A program made the translations under genes and the position numbers. The notes beneath the pieces are model-generated. The model searched no databases, was not told the origin of the DNA, and worked only from the letters and a program-made list of their open reading frames with translations. Positions 17,345-26,433 of a stretch of DNA of 35,259 nucleotides are shown in pieces. Origin of the DNA: Methylobacter sp. (GTDB lineage Bacteria; Pseudomonadota; Gammaproteobacteria; Methylococcales; Methylomonadaceae); NCBI GenBank assembly GCA_030684815.1, contig JAUXXQ010000206.1:1-35259 (forward strand), written 5' to 3'. The stretch's first letter is position 1. Every line of letters begins with the position of its first letter.

Positions 17345-17551
17345 TCACTGAAAAAAATTGTCCTCTTCAAATTCGTTATCCAACGCTAAAGGCTCGCCAG
17401 GGATTCTTTTTTCTTCCATCGCCCATTCACCTAAATCGATTAATTTACAGCGTTCCGAGCAAAACGGTTTGGCTGGCTGCTCAGGAACCCAGGGTACCGA
17501 ACAGCCGCAATTAGGGCATTTGACTATCAGTGTTTTGCTGGATGCCGACAT
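17345..17551 (-). CDS. yacG: DNA gyrase inhibitor / zinc protein YacG
   Basis: A 68-residue four-cysteine zinc protein: CPNCG near the N-terminus and [13 protein letters not shown] later, then an acidic, disordered tail. In E. coli, YacG binds GyrB and inhibits gyrase. The ATG at 17551 overlaps the zapD stop by one base (TAATG); an in-frame TTG at 17563 would add four residues. The coaE-zapD-yacG order is conserved in gammaproteobacteria and supports the call. Confidence 0.93.
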   Translation of the reverse strand: MSASSKTLIVKCPNCGCSVPWVPEQPAKPFCSERCKLIDLGEWAMEEKRIPGEPLALDNEFEEDNFFQ

Positions 17552-18327
17552 TAGAACAGGCAACAGGTTAAGCTGAAAGGGATGTCGTCAGGGCTTTGAG
17601 TGGGGCGTTTGTTATCTAAAGGCGGCACCATAAAGCGAATGGTGCACCGGTGCTTACCGCCGCTGATTTCGGCAAAACAGGCGATGGATTTGTCCAGATC
17701 AACCCTCAACAGCTGATGCGGCAGGTTGGTGTCGAGCAGAAATTGAAAAAAACCGGCTTCGGCAAGCTCTTGCGTCGGCGAGCTGCAGTTGCGGATAAAG
17801 TTGAGGATCAGGTCGATGGCGATACGAATGTCGTTAAACGGACTGCTCCAGTGCTCCAGATCTTTTAAACGGATCGCTTCATCCTGTTCCAGCCAATAAT
17901 GGAATTCGGGCAAATCGAAAGAACAGGTGCCGCCTGGAATCGAACTGCGCTGGGCGATGCTTTGGAACAAATCGCTTTCCATGACTTGGGAACCTATTTT
18001 TCCGCTGGCGGCGTAAAGTTTTTTGCTGGTTTGTGTTAGCTGGCTCAACAGTTCCTCCAGCTTATGGGTATCAACACCTTGATTTTTGGCTATTTTATTA
18101 AGTACATTGGTATGGCGGTCTAATTCCTTCAATATTTCCGACTTGAGGTCATTGCGCCGAAAAATAGTCATGATGTCAAGCAACGCGCTAATTGCCGCAC
18201 GTTTGTCGGCAATGGTTTCGCCGGTTAAAAAATGGCTGAATTGTTGGAAGAGTTGTTCTAACCGTATGAAAACCCGGATGCGTTCATTGAGTGGAAATTC
18301 ATAGGTAATAGTGTTGTTCACAGACAA
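17551..18327 (-). CDS. zapD: Cell division protein ZapD
   Basis: 258 residues. The opening [21 protein letters not shown] and the later [24 protein letters not shown] match the ZapD (YacF) family, which crosslinks FtsZ filaments at the division ring. The protein is mainly helical at the N-terminus with a C-terminal beta part. It begins at TTG 18327 (AGGAT ribosome site 5 nt upstream) or at the in-frame GTG 18321 two codons later; both are plausible. It lies 7 nt after coaE and overlaps yacG by 1 nt. Confidence 0.93.
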   Translation of the reverse strand: MSVNNTITYEFPLNERIRVFIRLEQLFQQFSHFLTGETIADKRAAISALLDIMTIFRRNDLKSEILKELDRHTNVLNKIAKNQGVDTHKLEELLSQLTQTSKKLYAASGKIGSQVMESDLFQSIAQRSSIPGGTCSFDLPEFHYWLEQDEAIRLKDLEHWSSPFNDIRIAIDLILNFIRNCSSPTQELAEAGFFQFLLDTNLPHQLLRVDLDKSIACFAEISGGKHRCTIRFMVPPLDNKRPTQSPDDIPFSLTCCLF

Positions 18328-18334
18328 GTTAATC

Positions 18335-18931
18335 CTAGCAGGCGCTTAATGAAAGGTACAAATTGTGCAGTTTTTTTACTTGTTCTGCAAGTCTATCATC
18401 GGTGCCGGAGTTATCAATCAAGTCGTCGGCGTGGGCTTTTCTAAAGGTGCGCGACACTTGATTGTCGATTATCGATTGTATTCTTGCCTCAGTCAGTTTA
18501 TCGCGCTGCTTAACGCGTTGCAGCTGGATTTCAACAGCACAGTCAATCACCAGTATGCGGTCGACAAAAGCAGCTTTGCCGGTTTCAAATAATAACGGAA
18601 TACAGATAATGCAGTACGGCGCGCTCAGTTGTGCCATTTCTGTTTGCAGGGCTTGATAAATCAGCGGATGCAGGATAGCTTCAAGTTGTTGCTTTTTTTC
18701 GGCGTCGGAAAAAACCAGCTCCCTGAGTTGATGCCGATTTAACGAGCCGTCCGGTTTTAAGATGTCATCGCCAAAGACTTGCTGTATCTGAGCCAGTGCA
18801 GGTTGTCCCGGTTCAACCAGTTGATGGGCAATAATGTCAGCATCCAAAATGGGGACATTTAACGCAGCAAAAAGTTTAGCGACAGTCGATTTGCCGCAGC
18901 CTATGCCGCCAGTCAGACCTACTTTTAACAT
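18335..18931 (-). CDS. coaE: Dephospho-CoA kinase
   Basis: 198 residues. The P-loop GGIGCGKSTVAKLF is at residues 8-21, DADIIAHQLVEPGQPAL follows, and IPLLFETG and VIDC segments match CoaE. It catalyses the last step of CoA synthesis, phosphorylating dephospho-CoA at the ribose 3'-OH. It starts 4 nt after pilD, as expected for the pilD-coaE-zapD-yacG block. Confidence 0.96.
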   Translation of the reverse strand: MLKVGLTGGIGCGKSTVAKLFAALNVPILDADIIAHQLVEPGQPALAQIQQVFGDDILKPDGSLNRHQLRELVFSDAEKKQQLEAILHPLIYQALQTEMAQLSAPYCIICIPLLFETGKAAFVDRILVIDCAVEIQLQRVKQRDKLTEARIQSIIDNQVSRTFRKAHADDLIDNSGTDDRLAEQVKKLHNLYLSLSAC

Positions 18932-18935
18932 GGCC

Positions 18936-19814
18936 CTACAGGCCTACGGTGGACAGATAGAGTTGGTTGAGGCTGTCCCCCCAAAGCAGCGCAATCCATC
19001 CTGCTACGGCGAGATAGGGGCCGAACGGAATGGGCACGTTACGATCGTGCTTGACGAAAACAATCATGCCGACGCCAATAACCGCGCCCACCAGCGAGGA
19101 CAATAAAAGGATAATGGGCAAATATTGCCAGCCCAGCCAGGCGCCGAACAAGGCCAGCAATTTGAAATCGCCATAGCCTATGCCTTCTTTACCGGTTGCC
19201 AGCTTGAACAAATGAAAAATGCTCCACAGTGCCAAATAACCGGCGATAGCGCCGATGATGCCGGCATGGGCATCGGTGAATAGATTAAACACGCTTAAAC
19301 CCAGACCCAGCCACAGCATCGGTAAGGTGATGGAATCCGGTAATAATTGGTGATCAATATCGATAAAGATGAGTGCAATCAATGACCACGTCAGCAGCAA
19401 AGCAAAAAAAGCTTGTGCGCCGTAGCCAAAATGCCAGGCCACCGCGATGGATGCGGCTGCAGTGAGTACCTCTATGGCGGGATAACGCAGGGAAATAGGG
19501 TTGCCGCAGGCGGCACAGCGGCCTTTTAAAAAAATATAGCTGATTAGTGGAATATTTTGATGTGGCTTGATCGGCGTATTGCAGGCGGGGCAGCGCGATA
19601 ACGGCAAAACCAGATTGAATGGATCTTCGGCGCCAGACTCACTTTCCGGACTGAGTTGCAGATAATCGCTGCATTCCTTCTGCCAACCCCGCTGCATCAT
19701 AATCGGCAGCCGATAAATGACCACATTGAGGAAACTGCCGACCAGCAAGCCGACCACACCGGCCAGCGCCGAAAACAGCACGGCATTATTTAAAAGCGTA
19801 TCAAGTTGTTGCAT
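18936..19814 (-). CDS. pilD: Type IV prepilin peptidase / N-methyltransferase
   Basis: A 292-residue integral membrane protein with about eight hydrophobic segments. The first cytoplasmic loop carries two CxxC pairs (CPAC near residue 74 and CAAC near 98), as in zinc-binding bifunctional enzymes. The aspartyl protease residues are visible in IDIDHQLLPDSITLP and GYGDFKLLA (the GxGD motif). It cleaves and methylates type IV prepilins and related pseudopilins. It follows pilC after a 31-nt gap in the pilB-pilC-pilD cluster. Confidence 0.96.
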   Translation of the reverse strand: MQQLDTLLNNAVLFSALAGVVGLLVGSFLNVVIYRLPIMMQRGWQKECSDYLQLSPESESGAEDPFNLVLPLSRCPACNTPIKPHQNIPLISYIFLKGRCAACGNPISLRYPAIEVLTAAASIAVAWHFGYGAQAFFALLLTWSLIALIFIDIDHQLLPDSITLPMLWLGLGLSVFNLFTDAHAGIIGAIAGYLALWSIFHLFKLATGKEGIGYGDFKLLALFGAWLGWQYLPIILLLSSLVGAVIGVGMIVFVKHDRNVPIPFGPYLAVAGWIALLWGDSLNQLYLSTVGL

Positions 19815-19845
19815 CTGATTTTTTATTTTTTATTAGATCAGCCGT

Positions 19846-21066
19846 TTAGCCAACCGCCGCGCCCATTTTAAAGATCGGTAAATACATCGCGACAATCAGG
19901 CCGCCAACCAGGATGCCCAAAATCACCATGATAATAGGCTCCATCAGGCTGCTCAGGTTATCAACCAGGTTATCGACTTCTTCGTCGTAAAAGTCAGCCA
20001 CTTTCAGTAACATAGAATCCATTGCACCTGATTCTTCGCCGATGGCGACCATTTGCACCACCATGTTCGGCCAAAGGTCGACTTGCTGCATGGCAAATTG
20101 CAGGCGCTGGCCGGTGGCCACATCCTCACGCATTTTTAACACCGCCTCGGTGTAAATGATATTGCCGCAGGCACCGGCCACAGATTCCAGCGCCTCGACC
20201 AACGGCACGCCCGCTGCCGACATCGTCGCTAAGGTTCTGGCAAAACGCGCCACTGCCGACTTGTTCAAAATCAGACCAACCACTGGTATTTTCAACATAG
20301 TTTTATCGAGAAAATGGTTGAAGGCCTTGGAACGTTTTTTAAAATAGCCGAAGGTATAAACCGTGGCGACAACAATGCCGACCACGATATACCACCAGGC
20401 CTGCATCCATTCGGACATACTGACCACCATTTTAGTGAAGGCAGGTAAGTCGGCGCCAAAGCTTTTGAACATATCGTCGAACACCGGCACCACAAAGATC
20501 AGTAGGATGGTGGTGACGACAAAGGCAACGACAATAACCGCAATCGGGTAAGTCAGCGCCTTTTTGATCTTTTTCTTCATTGACTCGGTTTTTTCTTTGT
20601 AGGTGGCGATTTTATCCAGCAGGGTTTCCAATACCCCAGCCTGTTCGCCCGCCTCAACCAAGTTGCAGGTTAATTCATCAAAATACAGTGATTTTTTATT
20701 CAACGCCTGAGCCAGGGTGTCGCCGCCTTCAATGTCGGCTTTGATACTCATCAGCAATTTTTCCATGCTGGCATTGTCGTGGCCTTTGCCGACAATATCG
20801 AAGGACTGAACCAATGGCACCCCGGCTTTCAGCATGGTCGATAACTGCCGGGTAAAAATGGCAATATCGCCGGGGGTAATGGATTGGACTTTGGCGCTAA
20901 ATAGCGGTTTGGGCTTTTTCTTGAATTTGATAACCCGGTAGCCCTGCCGCCTCAGCTCGGCTTTGGCAATGGTTTCGCTTTTTGCCGAAATGATGCCACC
21001 AGCTTTCTGTTTGTTTTTGTCGGTGCCCGCCCAGACGAAATCTATTTGTTCGCTTTGCTCTGCCAT
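19846..21066 (-). CDS. pilC: Type IV pilus inner-membrane platform protein PilC
   Basis: 406 residues with two T2SSF domains. The FTRQLSTMLKAGVPLVQSFDIVG segment (~90-112) and the related FARTLATMSAAGVPLVEALESVAGA (~275-299) are the repeat signatures. Three hydrophobic segments are near 172-194, 215-235 and 377-397. It is the membrane anchor that couples the PilB motor to pilus polymerisation. Its start (GGAAT ribosome site) follows the pilB stop by 2 nt. Confidence 0.96.
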   Translation of the reverse strand: MAEQSEQIDFVWAGTDKNKQKAGGIISAKSETIAKAELRRQGYRVIKFKKKPKPLFSAKVQSITPGDIAIFTRQLSTMLKAGVPLVQSFDIVGKGHDNASMEKLLMSIKADIEGGDTLAQALNKKSLYFDELTCNLVEAGEQAGVLETLLDKIATYKEKTESMKKKIKKALTYPIAVIVVAFVVTTILLIFVVPVFDDMFKSFGADLPAFTKMVVSMSEWMQAWWYIVVGIVVATVYTFGYFKKRSKAFNHFLDKTMLKIPVVGLILNKSAVARFARTLATMSAAGVPLVEALESVAGACGNIIYTEAVLKMREDVATGQRLQFAMQQVDLWPNMVVQMVAIGEESGAMDSMLLKVADFYDEEVDNLVDNLSSLMEPIIMVILGILVGGLIVAMYLPIFKMGAAVG

Positions 21067-21068
21067 AT

Positions 21069-22781
21069 TTATTCCTTAGTGATTCGGTCGATTTCTTCCA
21101 GGCTGGTGACACCCATACGCACTTTATTTAGCCCTGACCTGCGCAAGTCATTAAAACCTTCAGCCAAGGCGCACTCGGCCAATTGGTCAGTATTGCCGCC
21201 ATTGAGTATCAGTGTGCGCATTTTATCGGTCAGCGTCAGCACCTGATACACACCGACCCGGCCTTTATAGCCATTAGTGCAATGCTCGCAGCCGACTGCG
21301 CTGAAAATTTTAAGGTCACGCAACTCTTCTTGTTTAAAGCCTGCACCGAGCAATATTTTGTCAGGAAATTCAACGGGGATTTTACAATGTTCGCACAGCC
21401 GTCGCCCCAAGCGTTGCGCCATAATCAAATTGACCGCAGAAATAATATTGAACGCAGGAATACCCATTTGCAGCAGCCGGTTCAAGGTTTGCGGCGCATC
21501 GTTGGTATGCAGGGTGGATAACACCAAATGGCCTGTTTGTGCGGCTTTGACGGCAATCTCGGCAGTTTCCAAATCCCGGATTTCGCCGACCATGATGATG
21601 TCCGGATCTTGCCGTAAAAAGGCCCGTAAAGCACTGGCAAAAGTCAGGCCGGCTTTGGGGTTCATATTGACCTGATTGATGCCTTCCACGGTAATTTCCA
21701 CCGGATCTTCAGCGGTGGAAATATTGCGTTCCATGGTGTTGAGGATGTTTAAGCCGGTATATAACGTGACCGTTTTACCGCTACCGGTAGGCCCGGTTAC
21801 CAGCACCAAGCCGTAAGGCTTGTTAATCGCTTCAAGGAAAATGCGCTGTTGTTCCGGCTCAAAACCCAGTTTTTCAATACCCAACTGGGCGCTGGTCGGA
21901 TCCAAAATACGCAACACAACTTTTTCGCCAAACAGCGTAGGACAGGTATTGACCCGGAAATCGATGGCGCGGTTCTTGGACAAGGTCATTTTGATCCGGC
22001 CATCTTGCGGCACCCGGCGCTCGGCAATATCCATCTTGGACATAACCTTCAGCCGCGATACCAAGCGATTAGCAATGCTGGGCGGCGGCGATGCCACCTG
22101 ACGCAATATGCCATCCGAGCGGTAGCGGATACGGAAGGTTTTCTCGTAGGGTTCCATGTGTATATCGGAAACCCCCTGTTTGATTGAATCCAACAATATC
22201 TTGTTGACGTAACGCACAATCGGCGCGTCATCAATGTCCGAATTGACTTCAACTTTATTGGTATCCTCATCGCCGCCGGTGATGTCCAAATTTTCCAGAT
22301 CGGCATCGAGCATGTCGGCCATCGAATTATCAGCCGCCTCCAAGGCCACTTCGATGGCTTTTATCAGCTTGTCTTCTTCAACCAGAATGGCCTCGGGATT
22401 AAGGCGGCTGTGGAATTTAATGTCGTCAAGCGCATGAAAATTGGCCGGATCCGATATGGCGACAAACAGCGTTTTGCCCCGGATAAACAGCGGCAGTGCA
22501 TGGCATTTGCGCACCAGTTTTTCACCGACCAGATTAATCGGGAGCTTGCGGCAATCGATGGCATCGAGATCGAAAAACGGCACACCGAATTCAATCGAGG
22601 CCTCACGTGCCACCGCTTTGCTGTCAACAAGCTTATTGGTGACCAAATAACGGACTAACGGAATGCGGTTTTTTTGCGCTTCTTGGCTATAAGTCTGCGC
22701 ATCAGCCTGAGTTAGCAAACCTTTTTCAATTAAGCATGAGATAAGTCCGCTAAATTGTAAATTTGTCGATGCACTGGTCAT
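21069..22781 (-). CDS. pilB: Type IV pilus assembly ATPase PilB
   Basis: 570 residues. An N-terminal MshEN-type domain is followed by a GspE/PilB ATPase core: Walker A GPTGSGKTVTLYTGL (~335), the Asp box EDPVEI, Walker B PDIIMVGEIRDLETAEIA and the His box HLVLSTLHTNDA. The zinc-binding cysteines CEHCK and CEHCT are near 465 and 500. This is the extension motor of the type IV pilus. It is first in the pilBCD unit and is preceded by the valS terminator, so its own promoter should lie in 22782-22831. Confidence 0.96.
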   Translation of the reverse strand: MTSASTNLQFSGLISCLIEKGLLTQADAQTYSQEAQKNRIPLVRYLVTNKLVDSKAVAREASIEFGVPFFDLDAIDCRKLPINLVGEKLVRKCHALPLFIRGKTLFVAISDPANFHALDDIKFHSRLNPEAILVEEDKLIKAIEVALEAADNSMADMLDADLENLDITGGDEDTNKVEVNSDIDDAPIVRYVNKILLDSIKQGVSDIHMEPYEKTFRIRYRSDGILRQVASPPPSIANRLVSRLKVMSKMDIAERRVPQDGRIKMTLSKNRAIDFRVNTCPTLFGEKVVLRILDPTSAQLGIEKLGFEPEQQRIFLEAINKPYGLVLVTGPTGSGKTVTLYTGLNILNTMERNISTAEDPVEITVEGINQVNMNPKAGLTFASALRAFLRQDPDIIMVGEIRDLETAEIAVKAAQTGHLVLSTLHTNDAPQTLNRLLQMGIPAFNIISAVNLIMAQRLGRRLCEHCKIPVEFPDKILLGAGFKQEELRDLKIFSAVGCEHCTNGYKGRVGVYQVLTLTDKMRTLILNGGNTDQLAECALAEGFNDLRRSGLNKVRMGVTSLEEIDRITKE

Positions 22782-22826
22782 ATTAATATAAGGGTTGATT
22801 TGTCGGTTGTTTTGGCAAATATAGGT

Positions 22827-22896
22827 TAAAAAGGTTCAAGGTTCAAGGAAGCAAGGTTAAACCGCCCGCTTTCCTTGCCCCTTGAACCTTGAGCCT
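22827..22896 (-). terminator. Probable Rho-independent terminator of valS
   Basis: The arms 22832-22856 and 22871-22896 are near-perfect inverted repeats (AGGTTCAAGGTTCAAGG against CCTTGAACCTTGAGCCT). On the minus strand the hairpin runs into a TTTTT tract, just after the valS stop at 22905. The long, direct-repeat-like arms could also be a dispersed palindrome used as a terminator. Confidence 0.65.
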
Positions 22897-22904
22897 GCTC
22901 TTCC

Positions 22905-25715
22905 TTATAACGACTGGATTTTGCGCTGTTGTTGCTCAAGATTTTTCAGCATCGACTGTAAATCAACCAACTTGGCTTTTTCTTTATCGATCACTTCTTG
23001 CGGCGCTTTATCAACAAAGGTTGGGTTGTTTAACTTGCCTTCAACTCTAGGCAAGTCGTTGTTGATTTTTTGTATTTCCTTGTCCAGCCTCGCCAATTCG
23101 GCTTCCTTGTCGATTAAGCCGGCCATCGGGATCAAAACCTTCATATCGCCCACCAGCGCCATTGCCGATTCCGGTGCGCTTGCTTTGCTATTTAACCAGA
23201 TAATTGATTCCAGCCTGCCCAGCTTTTGCAAATACATCAGATTGTTGTCCAGGCTTTGTTGATCTGAATAAGTGCCGTTTTGCAGCAATACAGACAGCGG
23301 TTTGCCGGGGGCAATATTCATTTCGCCACGGATACGGCGCACACCCAGAATAAAACTCATCACCCAACTGGTTTCGGCAATGGCCTTGCTGTCAATCAGC
23401 GTTTCATCGGCGACCGGATACGGTTGCAACATAATGGTGTCGCCTGCAGTTCCAGCCAGCGGCGCAACGCGCTGCCAGATTTCTTCAGTAATAAACGGCA
23501 TAATCGGATGCGCCAAACGCAAAATCGACTCCAAAACCGTCAGCAACGTTTTCCGGGTGCCTCGCTGCAATGCGGCATTATTCGAGTGCAAAGATATTTT
23601 TGCCAGTTCCAGATACCAGTCGCAGTATTCATTCCAGGTGAAGTCATAAATCGCCTGAGCCGCCAGATCGAAACGGTAATTTTCGATGGCATTGCTGGTC
23701 ACTGCCGTCACCTGCTGCAAACGGGAAGTGATCCAGCGGTCAACCTGACTGTACTGGCAAGGTTCGCCGGACAGGCCGTTATCCTGCTCTTCTGTGTTCA
23801 TCAACACGAAACGTGCCGCATTCCATAATTTATTACAGAAATTGCGATAACCTTCGGTACGCGCCAGATCGAAACGAATATCGCGGCCGGTAGACGCCAA
23901 TGAAGCAAAAGTAAAACGCAAGGCATCGGTGCCGTAAGACTGTATGCCGTCGGGGAAATGTTTGCGCGTATCCTGCTCGATTTTCTTGGCCAAATGCGGC
24001 TGCATCATGCCGGAAATGCGTTTTGCCACCAAATCTTCCAGACCGATACCGTCGATGATGTCAATCGGGTCGAGCACGTTGCCTTTGGATTTGGACATTT
24101 TTTGCCCTTCGGCATCACGCACCAAACCGTGGATATAGACTTCCTTAAACGGCACTTCGCCCTGAAATTTCAGCCCCATCATGATCATCCGCGCCACCCA
24201 GAAGAAAATGATGTCAAAACCGGTCACCAGTACGCTGGTCGGATAATGCTTGGCCAATTCCGGGGTTTGTTCCGGCCAGCCCAAGGTAGAAAAAGGCCAC
24301 AATGCCGATGAAAACCAAGTGTCCAACACGTCTTCATCCTGATTCAGCACAAAATCGTCCGGCAGCTTGTGTTTAGCGCGAATAGCCTGCTCGGAATTGC
24401 CGACATAGACATTGCCCATTTCGTCATACCAAGCCGGAATACGGTGTCCCCACCAGATTTGCCGGGAAATACACCAATCCTGGATATTGCGCATCCACTC
24501 GAAATAGGTATTTTTCCAGTTATCCGGCACAAATTTAATGTCGCCGTTTTCAACAGCGGCAATCGCAGGTTCGGCCAACGGCGCAACACGGACATACCAT
24601 TGATCGGTCAACAGCGGTTCGATGACACTGTTGCTGCGGTCGCCTCGCGGCACCATTAATTTATGATCGGCGATTTTTTCTAAGAGACCTGCCGCCTCAA
24701 GATCGGCAACAATTTGTTTGCGCGCGGCAAAACGATCCAAACCAACGTATTGGGCAGGGATTAAATTATGTTCGTTATCTTCGTTAGCGCGTATTGCCGC
24801 ATCAACAGTAAACAAATTGATCAAACCGCCATGCGGCAGATCCTGAATAGCCGAGGTATGACGGTGGCGCGTCCACACCTCGTAATCGTTAAAATCGTGG
24901 GCCGGGGTGATTTTGACGCAGCCGGTGCCGAATTCAGGATCGACATAGTCATCGGCAATAATCGGAATGCGGCGGCCGGTTAGCGGCAGCGTCACGAACT
25001 CGCCGAGCAAATGTTTATAGCGTTCATCGCTGGAATGTATCGCTACTGCCGCATCGGCGAGCATGGTTTCAGGGCGGGTAGTCGCCACAATCAAATGGCC
25101 TTGACCGTTCGACAGCGGATAGCGCAAATGCCACATAAAACCGTTTTCTTCTTCCGACAACACTTCCAGGTCGGACACGGCGGTATGCAAAACCGGATCC
25201 CAATTGACTAGGCGCTTGCCGCGATAAATCAGCCCCTCTTCATACAGACGGACAAACACTTCCTGTACGGCATCGGACATGCCTTCGTCCATCGTAAAGC
25301 GTTCCCGTTTCCAGTCCAACGAAGAGCCCATGCGCCGCAATTGGCGGGTAATGGTGCCGCCCGATTCTTCCTTCCATTGCCAGACTTTTTCCAGAAATTT
25401 TTCACGACCGAGATCGTGACGGGTCTGGCCGTCGGCATTACACAAACGCTCCACCACCATTTGCGTGGCGATACCGGCATGATCGGTACCCGCCTGCCAC
25501 AAGGTGCTGCAGCCTTTCATCCGGTGATAGCGGATCAGCGCATCCATGATAGTATCCTGAAAAGCGTGACCCATGTGCAAACTGCCGGTCACGTTAGGCG
25601 GCGGAATCATGATGCAATAGGATTCATCGGCAGGTTTAGCCGAAAAATAATCGTTCGCTTCCCAAGTGTCGTACCAACGTTGTTCAATCGCGTGAGGTGA
25701 ATATGTTTTTTCCAT
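22905..25715 (-). CDS. valS: Valyl-tRNA synthetase
   Basis: 936 residues, class I. The HIGH-type motif is [14 protein letters not shown] near residue 40 and the KMSKS loop is [14 protein letters not shown] near 550. The editing domain lies between, and the C-terminal coiled-coil arm (from ~865) is present, as expected for ValS. It charges tRNA-Val with valine. In many gammaproteobacteria it directly follows pepA-holC; here ~3.5 kb of accessory DNA separates it from holC, so it must be read from a promoter within 25716-26433 or by long read-through. Confidence 0.97.
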   Translation of the reverse strand: MEKTYSPHAIEQRWYDTWEANDYFSAKPADESYCIMIPPPNVTGSLHMGHAFQDTIMDALIRYHRMKGCSTLWQAGTDHAGIATQMVVERLCNADGQTRHDLGREKFLEKVWQWKEESGGTITRQLRRMGSSLDWKRERFTMDEGMSDAVQEVFVRLYEEGLIYRGKRLVNWDPVLHTAVSDLEVLSEEENGFMWHLRYPLSNGQGHLIVATTRPETMLADAAVAIHSSDERYKHLLGEFVTLPLTGRRIPIIADDYVDPEFGTGCVKITPAHDFNDYEVWTRHRHTSAIQDLPHGGLINLFTVDAAIRANEDNEHNLIPAQYVGLDRFAARKQIVADLEAAGLLEKIADHKLMVPRGDRSNSVIEPLLTDQWYVRVAPLAEPAIAAVENGDIKFVPDNWKNTYFEWMRNIQDWCISRQIWWGHRIPAWYDEMGNVYVGNSEQAIRAKHKLPDDFVLNQDEDVLDTWFSSALWPFSTLGWPEQTPELAKHYPTSVLVTGFDIIFFWVARMIMMGLKFQGEVPFKEVYIHGLVRDAEGQKMSKSKGNVLDPIDIIDGIGLEDLVAKRISGMMQPHLAKKIEQDTRKHFPDGIQSYGTDALRFTFASLASTGRDIRFDLARTEGYRNFCNKLWNAARFVLMNTEEQDNGLSGEPCQYSQVDRWITSRLQQVTAVTSNAIENYRFDLAAQAIYDFTWNEYCDWYLELAKISLHSNNAALQRGTRKTLLTVLESILRLAHPIMPFITEEIWQRVAPLAGTAGDTIMLQPYPVADETLIDSKAIAETSWVMSFILGVRRIRGEMNIAPGKPLSVLLQNGTYSDQQSLDNNLMYLQKLGRLESIIWLNSKASAPESAMALVGDMKVLIPMAGLIDKEAELARLDKEIQKINNDLPRVEGKLNNPTFVDKAPQEVIDKEKAKLVDLQSMLKNLEQQQRKIQSL

Positions 25716-25840
25716 GTGTGACTCGTGTGTTTTTATTGTGAATTTGTTTATATCTAGTTCCCACGCGGCGCGATGTAAATAGATATAATAATTTTTAGCG
25801 ATTGGCTATAACGTTGCACCAATCATCGCAAAGTAAATAA

Positions 25841-26086
25841 TCAGCCATTATTTCTTTGCCATGCCGATGTTCTTAATTGTTTGCCATATTCAGCAGCGTT
25901 TTCAATATCAGTAAATGCCATACCATCACTAACGTCATTGTCTGGATAATGGATAGGGCGAGAACACGCCAAAAGGTCAGGCTTATTTTTTTGATGTGGA
26001 AATTGTTGTAATAAACGAAAGACCAAGTCTAAATAACTGTCGTCTAATTGCTCAATTTCTTGTTTTAAATCTGCTTTTGTTATCAT
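25841..26086 (-). CDS. Small antitoxin-like hypothetical protein
   Basis: An 81-residue acidic protein with no family I can name firmly. The start is an ATG preceded by a GAGAAAA site. The opening helix (KADLKQEIEQLDDSYLDLVF) and the C-terminal FTDIENAAEYGKQLR..AW resemble small antitoxin-type proteins of type II toxin-antitoxin pairs. The stop overlaps a second ATG (ATGGCTGA at about 25848-25841), whose frame begins MADYLL but ends after only 17 codons, so any toxin partner is missing or truncated. It is probably an orphan antitoxin or a decaying pair; low certainty. Confidence 0.5.
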   Translation of the reverse strand: MITKADLKQEIEQLDDSYLDLVFRLLQQFPHQKNKPDLLACSRPIHYPDNDVSDGMAFTDIENAAEYGKQLRTSAWQRNNG

Positions 26087-26172
26087 GATATTTTCTCATG
26101 GATTTAAACATTATCTGTCGCGATTGATGGGCTTCGTACCACAGCCCATCCTATCGTGCTGGTTAAAATTAG

Positions 26173-26235
26173 GTAGGGTACGCTGTGCATACCGTTAATC
26201 CTTGATTGTAGAAAGGTACGCACAGCGTACCCTAC
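26173..26235. repeat. Inverted repeat of GTAGGGTACGCTGTGC
   Basis: The left arm 26173-26193 and right arm 26215-26235 match at 20 of 21 positions, with a 21-nt spacer. This is a dispersed-repeat-type hairpin in the gap between the 81-residue ORF and the broken ORF. Without a T-tract it is a poor terminator candidate. Confidence 0.7.
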
Positions 26236-26256
26236 ACGGCTGTATTATTCAAAAAA

Positions 26257-26360
26257 TTATTCTGAACTCATATTATGGTTAGTTTCATAAAATTGTAACT
26301 GCTTTGCTAAATCACGCAAGCATCTAGCGGTGAAGAATATTCGATTGTTTGTTTACGCAT
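26257..26360 (-). pseudogene. Frameshifted short ORF, antitoxin-like
   Basis: On the minus strand an ATG at 26360 with a GAGGAA ribosome site opens MRKQTIEYSSPLDACVI and stops. Shifting frame near codon 13 lets reading continue as RCLRDLAKQLQFYETNHNMSSE to a stop at 26257. The split reading resembles a small family I recall with the pattern MRKxTIEYSSPLDAL...YExxxxMSSE. It appears to be a decayed gene, or a truncated one, downstream of the P-loop ATPase. Confidence 0.4.
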
Positions 26361-26433
26361 TATTTATTCCTCATTATTACTTTATAGAATATCTTGGTAA
26401 GTTATCCCTAGATTCAGCTATGCTCCATCTAGG

